This document shows positions 57,160 to 64,000 of a stretch of DNA of 64,000 nt, in pieces. Each line of letters begins with the position of its first letter. The first letter of the stretch is position 1. Source of the stretch: Zoroaster sp. YZ-2022 (Eukaryota; Echinodermata; Asteroidea; Forcipulatida; Zoroasteridae); NCBI GenBank assembly GCA_029582265.1, contig CM055831.1, forward strand, positions 27,776,189-27,840,188, in the 5' to 3' direction. The translations under genes were made by a program, and so were the position numbers. The notes beneath the pieces are model-generated. The model saw nothing but the letters and a program-made list of their open reading frames with translations, was not told the DNA's origin and searched no databases.

Positions 57160-60100
57160 TTTTTTTTTTCATTTCATTTATTAATTTCTGAGTGAAAAAA
57201 CAAAATAACACAAATTTACATTAGATTAACAGAAACAGAAACAAAAGGTAGCACCCTGTAGGATTACAAAAAAGTAAACAAATTACTGTCGAGCCCCGTC
57301 TCCTGATACCACTGTAGAAGTAAACAAACATTGAATCAATAAAGAACGATAAATGGCTTTAGGCACACTTTGAGATATAAAAATAATATTATAATAAAAT
57401 ATAAAAACTTAAATACTACACAGTTTGAGCTAGGGCATCTGCTGAGCCAGGGACTAATAAATGTTTTTCTATGAATTAACAAATAAAGATAAACTATAAA
57501 TAATACTGTTTCTTTAATATCTGTTGGTAGCACTCCCATAATCTAGGGAATCTATAAAAAGAGAATGACAGCAGCATTGGATCTTGCCATTTGATGAGAA
57601 GCAACTTAATAACTTCAGTAGCAAGTCTACGATTAACATGATTAGATCAACAGGGAATGTCAACGATTTATTGTATAAACATTTCAATACAAACACAATT
57701 GAAAGGAAATGAATTTTATTGTTTAAAAAGGAAGACCCAACTGACACATAATCTGTCAGAATATGCCAAAATTTTCACTATTGGAATTAATTAAAGCCTT
57801 TCTCGGCAGGCCTAAACAAAAACGTGGTGAAACGTCTCTTTGGAAACTTTCCTCAAGTTGTTTCTTGCTGGGTAGTGAGGAATAGGCACCAGACGGGGCT
57901 GCATACTCAAAGTATGGGTCTGCTAATTGAGCGATAAAGGGAAAATAAAATTTTTAATACTCTACCAATAAAACCATTTTAGCCTTGTGGCTTTTGTAGC
58001 AACATTGCTAATATGGGTTTTCCAAGCTTAAGATCCCTAGAAATAATAACATACCATATTTGTAGTTATCAACATTTTCCAAAGTGTCATCACCAATATT
58101 ATACAGTGGTTTAAAGCAGGATTTCTAGAACGGGTCCAGTCATTAGCTTACATTTATTGGGTTAAAGCCAGCCACAGTTTAAATTACACCAGGTGTTTAT
58201 GTGCTGCAGATCATTCCGGAGTGTCACCATCATCTGGGGTTTTAATAACTCTAGTGTCATCTGCGCCAATATTGACGAAGATCTCGACTGAACACACAAA
58301 TGGCAGATCAAAAGCAAAAATGTTGAAAAGTAAAGGTCCAAGAACAGATCCCCTGTGGCACAATTAGAATGAACTGCAGCCCAGTCAGATGATGATCCCA
58401 TAAACTGAACCCGTTGAGACCTATTTGTAAGATAAGATTCTAAACTAGTTCAACATTGGAACCACAAACGCCATATTTATGTAATTTGTTCAAAAGCAGA
58501 ACTCGACGACTACACGATCAAATGCTTTAGACCAATCTAAATATGGCATCAATGTGGAGGGTTTCTGGAAACATCAAGTGCATGGCCCAGCTTATGATAA
58601 AGTTGTCAATTGAGTAACACAGGGCGCTTTGGGCAAAACCCATGTTGAGTAGGTGAGAGTATCCCCTCCATACATATGATTAATGAGATGTTTACATACA
58701 TACAACCTTTCAAGAATCTTACCAACAACAGAACAGAGTGAGATGGGTCTATAGCTTGACATAACACGAGTATCACCAGTTTTAAATAATGGAACAACAT
58801 TCGCTAGCTTCCATTCATGAGGAACTACACCAGAGACGCAAGAAAAGTTAAAGTTTAGCTAATAGGTTGGGCCAAACTATCATGTTAGTTTGGTTAAACA
58901 ACATTGGAGATAAGGTCATCAGGACCACAAGATTTATGCATGTTAAGTTCAGAAAGGAGTTGTTTAACTCAGCTGAGTAATTTGAAATGTTAACAAGATG
59001 AAAATCAGTAAAAGTGTGGGATCACATGATATCAATGATATTGTTAGAGTCAATACTAAAGTTTCTCCTGGAAAATAAGGTTGAAAATTCTGAGCAACAT
59101 TGACACCGGATCATTAATAACGCCATTTTCAGTTTGAAAACTTGTATTGTACTCTTTCTTGACGCTGGGTACCAACAAACGAACCAGAACGCCTTTTTTA
59201 GGATTAGATGGAGAATTCTGGCCAATATGTCCTTGATATAACTACAATATGATTGTTCAATCCAAATATTTGACCCTCATTCCGAAGCTTTTGTATTTGT
59301 TCCAAATTATGATTATCCTTGTTACGGATAGCTGCTTTGTAAAGCTTTTGTTTTTCTTTTTAGACAAAATAATGATATCTGCAGAAATCCAAGGATGTTT
59401 TCTTTCACCCTTACATTTGGCAATAAGACAACATCTTTCACGGCAACCAACAACAGGTCTTTAAAAATAATCCCATACCACATCAATGTTGTCTTGAAGA
59501 AAAACCAGGTGTCCCAAAGGCACCAGCAAAGAGGTGTCACATAAAGTATTGATATCAGCTTTATTATATTGAAGTAAAAAACCCTATTCATAGTTTTTTG
59601 ATCATGAGAGGTTAAACCGTTAAAATAAACACCATTATGACTCACTGTTACCAAGACCAGAATGTTGGGTAACGATTGAAAATAAGTCAGGTCTGTTGGT
59701 AATAACAAATCTATAACTGAGCCAGAATTATAAGGCAGGTGAATTTCCATCACGAGTGGTGAATGTAACTAATTGCTGTAAGGTAAAAACTTGTAGCTTT
59801 GTATGGTGAGGATAGTCGATATAAGACTAATTGCAGGTGATGCCATGTGGAATCTCAATTGAGTAAAGTACTAGTTCTGTAAATTGAGACTATATCGAAG
59901 ATATTATGGAGACGTTGTACCGAGGATGATTATATAGAGTTATTTGTTGAGCACCTTAAAATCTAGCAAGTTGAAATCACCAAGTATGTAATGGTAAACG
60001 TACTGTTGGGAAAATGCCAATATTTTCAAGAACAGATTGATAATCCTCAAAAAATTTAACAGTGGCGCACTCGGAGGCCTGTACAAAACATCCCAATAAC

Positions 60101-60600
60101 ATTTTACCATATTTAGTATGTATACTCAACCATAAATTAATTCTAAGGTCCACATGGGCTTCAAACTCATATTTACGAACCGGAGATAAATGTTTTGTAA
60201 TAGTGACAAATACTCTCCCCACCATGCCTGTTACGATCTTTTCTGAAAACAGTACACCATACAGGGAAGTGAAGGTTCTCCATCATGTATCGAAAGTTGT
60301 CCAGCCAGTGATTCCGTGACAAAAGCCAAGTCAAGCTTGTAGACATCTAGTTCCGTTTGAAAGAGAAGCAACTTGTTGACGATACTTTTTGCGTTGAACA
60401 GAACTGCGCTAATAGTAGAACTTGGATGAAAATCCCAAAGCAGTCTGAGATAATGGTTGAGATATTGGTCGACACGTGTGTGTAGAGCTGGGAAGATGAC
60501 GATGACGATGATGATGGTAAGAGCTTTGTAGATGGACCAGGATTACTTTCAATATCACCACAGACATCCAATACAATGTTAAATGAAGCAACACAGTTGG
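57160..60600 (-). mobile_element. CR1-like LINE retrotransposon with a 2A-like motif
   Basis: A minus-strand non-LTR retrotransposon of about 3.4 kb. Near its N-terminal end is VLDVCGDIESNPGP (60567-60526), a 2A-type ribosome-skipping motif. An AP endonuclease follows (KMLLGCFVQASECATVKFF near 60100; SHNGVYF near 59640), then linker fragments. Reverse transcriptase motifs come next: TGDTRVMSSYRPISLCSVVG (about 58776-58717), DWSKAFDRV (58512-58538) and GSVLGPLLFNIFAFDLPF (58308-58361). The catalytic box is GADD, not YADD (58256-58267). The 3' end (57160-57190) has AATAAATGAAATGA before an A-run. Frameshifts show that it is inactive. Clade (CR1, L2 or Crack) is not resolved. Confidence 0.8.
59837..59882. 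mobile_element. Penelope terminus remnant inside the CR1-like LINE
   Basis: GTGATGCCATGTGG, then TCTCAATTGAGTA and CTAGTTCT, matches the 3' terminus of the Penelope element at 30427 (GTGACACCATGTG, CTCAATTGAGTA, TTAGTTCT). Very short insertion or a hybrid end. Confidence 0.5.
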
Positions 60601-61539
60601 AATAATAACTGGAATAAACTGGATTGGGGCATTTCCAAACTTACAGTTTCTTTGAGGTCTTGGTTTACATACTTGTATAGTCAGCCATGATGAATTGAAG
60701 AAGCCACAAAGGGTGCTTGGTCAGAACATGGCTTGATTGTGTGTTGTACAATAGCAGAGCATCAAGGAGTTGAAAAACTTGAAGTTAAAGACGGTGAATA
60801 GGGCAGGATGCATGTATGTGTATTTGCACATGTCTCCACCATGATGGTTGCATTGTGAAGATAAACCATGCTTGCTCAGTAACAAAGGAGTGGAAAAGCA
60901 AGGATGTAACTTGCTTTGGGATGACCATGGGGTTGGTCCAAGCGTAACATTTTCGAAAGGAATGCAGCACATGACTTTGACATGGTACAGTGCAAAGATT
61001 CTGGCTGAAAAATACTGAGAATCCATGAAAGAAACTGGCCAGGAATCATTCCAGAAACATTGAGAACGTACATTCTCTTACATCTGTAAGAAACAGTATA
61101 GTCAAAGCCCCCCACAGCTGGTATGAAATTCATACAGTATGAAGGAAGCTCAAATGGCAAAAATAGTACATATTGTCAGAGCCTCAGCAAAAGACATGCT
61201 GACTGACCCATAATCACAAAATCGTTTATCCTGTATTCTCCCAAAAGGGTCTCAAAATCAAATGCAGCCCGTCCTCTTTGGGGACCCTAAAACCCACATT
61301 CAGAAATGGAATGACCTTACACTAACCAAGTGACTTTCTTCCATTTACTTGAACTCTCGAAGCCAATGCCTAAAATGCATTGATAAGCAGTCACTTGATA
61401 TTGAGAGTACAGAAGTCTCTCAATTGAAGGTGGCTTGCTAATGATCATGAATGGAATTATCCAAGCTTACACGTGTCCTCCAACATTAACCACCTTCGTT
61501 CCTCCCTATAACGCCAACAGGATAAGAAACAGCACATAA
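60601..61539. other. unassigned sequence between the CR1-like LINE and the Penelope element
   Basis: May include the 5' untranslated region or an ORF1 of the CR1-like LINE. No domain recognised. Confidence 0.35.
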
Positions 61540-64000
61540 TGTACCAGGCTAACCCAAGAAATACATCTACAGGCGTTTCCATAAGCACTAAACCCTCTGG
61601 TGACAATACCCCTAACCCACCAATACATACTGTAATTAATCTGTCTGATACTGCACTCAGTGATCCCCAGGTTAAATTGCCTCAAGGGGTCTTAAGTTTT
61701 GCCCACACCCAAAGGAGCACAATCAACTCTCACTCCAACAGGACATAGCCTACTTCAATCAGTAGACTGACGACCGTGAACTTTCTTTCACGTCGAGAGC
61801 TCCTCCACAGACGACGAGACCCCAGATGACAGTCCCTCTGGGGCCCCAGCCGCAACTGCTTCAAGAAAAAAAAACGAAATTGGGTACCCCTAAGAATAGG
61901 GGATGCAGCCCCTGACAACATATATCAACCCAGCCAACTCTGGAGGTTCACAGGAACCTCCTGCTAGATGTGCCAGCAACCTCTCCCGTGCTGAACGGTA
62001 CGCTATCGGTGAACCTCCGACAAGCCACTGGAACCTAGTCACTTCAACGGGCTGGACAAAAGGGTCTGCCTTCGTTGTGGTCATGAATAACAGAGATAAT
62101 TACACAACCGAGGCCCCCTTAGACAACTTAATAACACTGATCACTATGTTGAATGTGATACTGACCCTACCCACTCCTTCATAAAAGAAATTTCTGACAC
62201 TTCCTCAACAAAAATTCATAATTGCAACGGTGTTAATGGGAAGGAGGACCCTTTAACTATATCTCATCCCACTGGATCCTCGTACGTAGCCCGTTTCTAT
62301 CTACTCGCCCAAAATACCATTGTATGTCGGGTAATGGTAGCCCAACAGAGTTTATACCTCTGGGTTCGTTGACAGCTACCCCAACCTCTAGTCTCTCATA
62401 TCCCTTTATTCCTACAGGACACTACGGACTTCCTCCGTAAACCCCTAGAGGGTATTAAACATCAAAACCCCAAATCTGCCCCCTCCTTGTCACTCTGGAT
62501 GTTTCCTCCTTATATGCCCATACCATATCCCCCATGAAGGCATAAGTGCATGTGCCAGCACGCTCTCCAGATCAACAACCAACCAAACAAACCTTTCTGG
62601 TGAAACCCCTGCAGATCCCTATCCGACATATATGCTGACTTCAAAACAATGTTCACGTTCCCTGGAGACAGAAACTTTCTCTCAGGTACAAAGGCAATTT
62701 GTAATGGGCACCTAAGGTAAGCACCATCATGCCAATCTGTTTATGTCTGACCTTAAATATTGTGGTGCTAGTCTTCTGCCCCCCCTCCCCTCCCCATCGT
62801 CCTCTATGTATGGTGGAGATTATATTGACGATATCTTCTCCATCTGGTGTGGTAGCCAAGATAGCCTAGATGAATTCACTCAACTACATTAATTCATTCC
62901 ATGCCACCATCAAGTTCACTGCTAACTACTCTCCCAATAAGCGTGAACTTCCAGACGTCCCGCCTATCAACAAATCCCCAGGGCATCTTTCGACATATAT
63001 GTCTGTTGTAAACCCACTGACACTCATACCGTCACCTCCTTTCTGACATGATTTGCACCCCAGAAAAGCACTGCAAGAGGCCATTGTTCACAGCCAAGCC
63101 CTCCTGTATAAGACGTATCCTGCTCCACTGATACTTTATACAGGAAACGGTCGTCTGAACTGAGGCAACACTAACAATTGTATCCTGGGTCAGTCTGTAA
63201 ACGCAGGGAATCCAACTAACTATCAACAGGGCCCTGCCTGTACCTCCCCCCAGCACCCTCTTGCCAGCTGCAGGGGTAACAGAAAAACCTTCCCAACACA
63301 GTTCCCCTGGTCACCTACTTGTCACATGCCCCAGATTGCCCAGACTTTCATCTATCGTAAATGATAACATACTATTTACAATACACTCCTCCGATAGGGT
63401 TACGCATCAGCCATCCCTGAGCCCCTTGATTCTTTCCGTCGCCCCCTGTAACCTCGGTGATATATTGGTTCCGGGGCTAGGCTCCCCTAGCACCAACAGT
63501 GACCTTAACGTCACCTGGATCGTGAATCACCACAGGGGTGCTCTAATTGTACCTTACCCGCTCGAGATGCAAACCTGTTTGTATTCTCAAACCTGCTCCA
63601 GAAGGTGAGAAATCCACAGTACTGGTCTCACCTACACAATCAGAACTAAATCCCAGTGTGGACACACCCAATGTTATATAATGTAATCTCATGTAAAAGA
63701 TGTGGTATAATATGTTGGGAGACAAAAGACCAACCATGTTCTGTCTCCGCTTTGCCAACCATATTTCCCTCGTGAAAACTTTTTAAACTCTACCCCTACG
63801 TAGCAACCCATTTTAACAACCCTAATCATAGCATTAATGATGTTGAACTCATTGTAATAGACTGTGTAAGCGACCCTCGAGAACGTATGAGTTTTCTCGC
63901 GAGAATCTTGACTGTCCGGGGCCTCACGCATAGCATTTACAACGTGTATTGTGTGCAAATGTTTTTATGAAAATAACTTTATTGTTAACTGTTTTAATAA
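61540..64000 (+). mobile_element. Penelope-like element (second family), plus strand, with a GIY-YIG region
   Basis: Plus-strand Penelope-like retroelement running to the window edge. In order and in shifting frames: an N-terminal block (VINLSDTALSDPQ, 61632-61670); TKGSAFVVVMNNRDNYTTEA (62055-62114); RFYLL (about 62291); the RT core LVTLDVSSLYAHIP (about 62485-62530); ANLFMSDLKYCGAS (62734); catalytic YIDDIFSIW (YIDD codons 62821-62832); SFHATIKFTANYSPNK (about 62893-62940); a connecting region with LPAAGVTEKPSQ; and the GIY-YIG part (CKRCGII.V.ET near 63690). It ends with ATHFNN.NHSINDVELIVID at about 63803-63865. It differs clearly from the element at 30427. Many indels. Its 5' start may lie left of 61540. 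Confidence 0.85.

Noticed and set aside
57647..57665. Fifth CAACAGGG miniature element (ATCAACAGGGAATGTC)
   Set aside because: Only the first dozen bases match; no interior core and no opposite end.
61903..62184. Independent host gene
   Set aside because: The readable part (TKGSAFVVVMNNRDNY) belongs to the N-terminal region of the Penelope element.

Overview
The window is eukaryotic genomic DNA from an animal, most likely a marine invertebrate. It has AT-rich intergenic sequence, GT-AG introns, one spliced TRIM-NHL gene and a dense layer of nested transposable elements. The mix (Tx1-group and CR1-like LINEs, Penelope-like elements with a GIY-YIG region, a Mag-like Ty3/Gypsy element, a tRNA-derived SINE, hAT, Harbinger and other terminal-inverted-repeat elements, and a LINE with a 2A-like peptide) would suit an amphioxus, hemichordate, echinoderm or mollusc. 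The sequence alone does not decide between them. There are no prokaryotic operons, ribosome binding sites or CRISPR arrays.

Two runs of exactly 500 N (9549-10048 and 42446-42945) split the window into three contigs. The left contig (1-9548) is almost entirely minus-strand Tx1-like LINE. One decayed but full-length copy (about 8745 down to 2436) and the 5' part of a second copy lie head-to-tail, and both start in (TC)n microsatellite.

The middle contig (10049-42445) begins and ends in two direct copies of one duplicated segment (10049 to about 18045, and 31875-42445). The copies share a LINE reverse transcriptase fragment, a Penelope 3' end carrying a hAT-like miniature element, and candidate minus-strand exons. 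Copy 2 has gained two transposons, one of about 0.6 kb and one of about 2.3 kb, and copy 1 preserves the unoccupied sites. Between the copies lies the TRIM-NHL gene on the plus strand: a probable non-coding first exon near 18.8-18.9 kb, a RING/B-box/coiled-coil exon at 20083-21380, and an NHL exon at 29793-30408. Its 8.4-kb intron holds a hAT-like element, an 84-bp minisatellite and a Mag-like Gypsy element whose 5' LTR is interrupted by a SINE. Splice sites look intact, but the frame breaks many times. Either this is a pseudogene or the assembly consensus carries many small indels; frequent indels between the two duplicate copies keep the second explanation open.

The right contig (42946-64000) has no recognised host gene. 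It holds miniature inverted-repeat elements, several minisatellites, a tandem array of tRNA-like units (56.3-56.97 kb), a minus-strand CR1-like LINE with a 2A-like motif near its N-terminus (57.16-60.6 kb), and a plus-strand Penelope-like element running from about 61.5 kb to the window edge.
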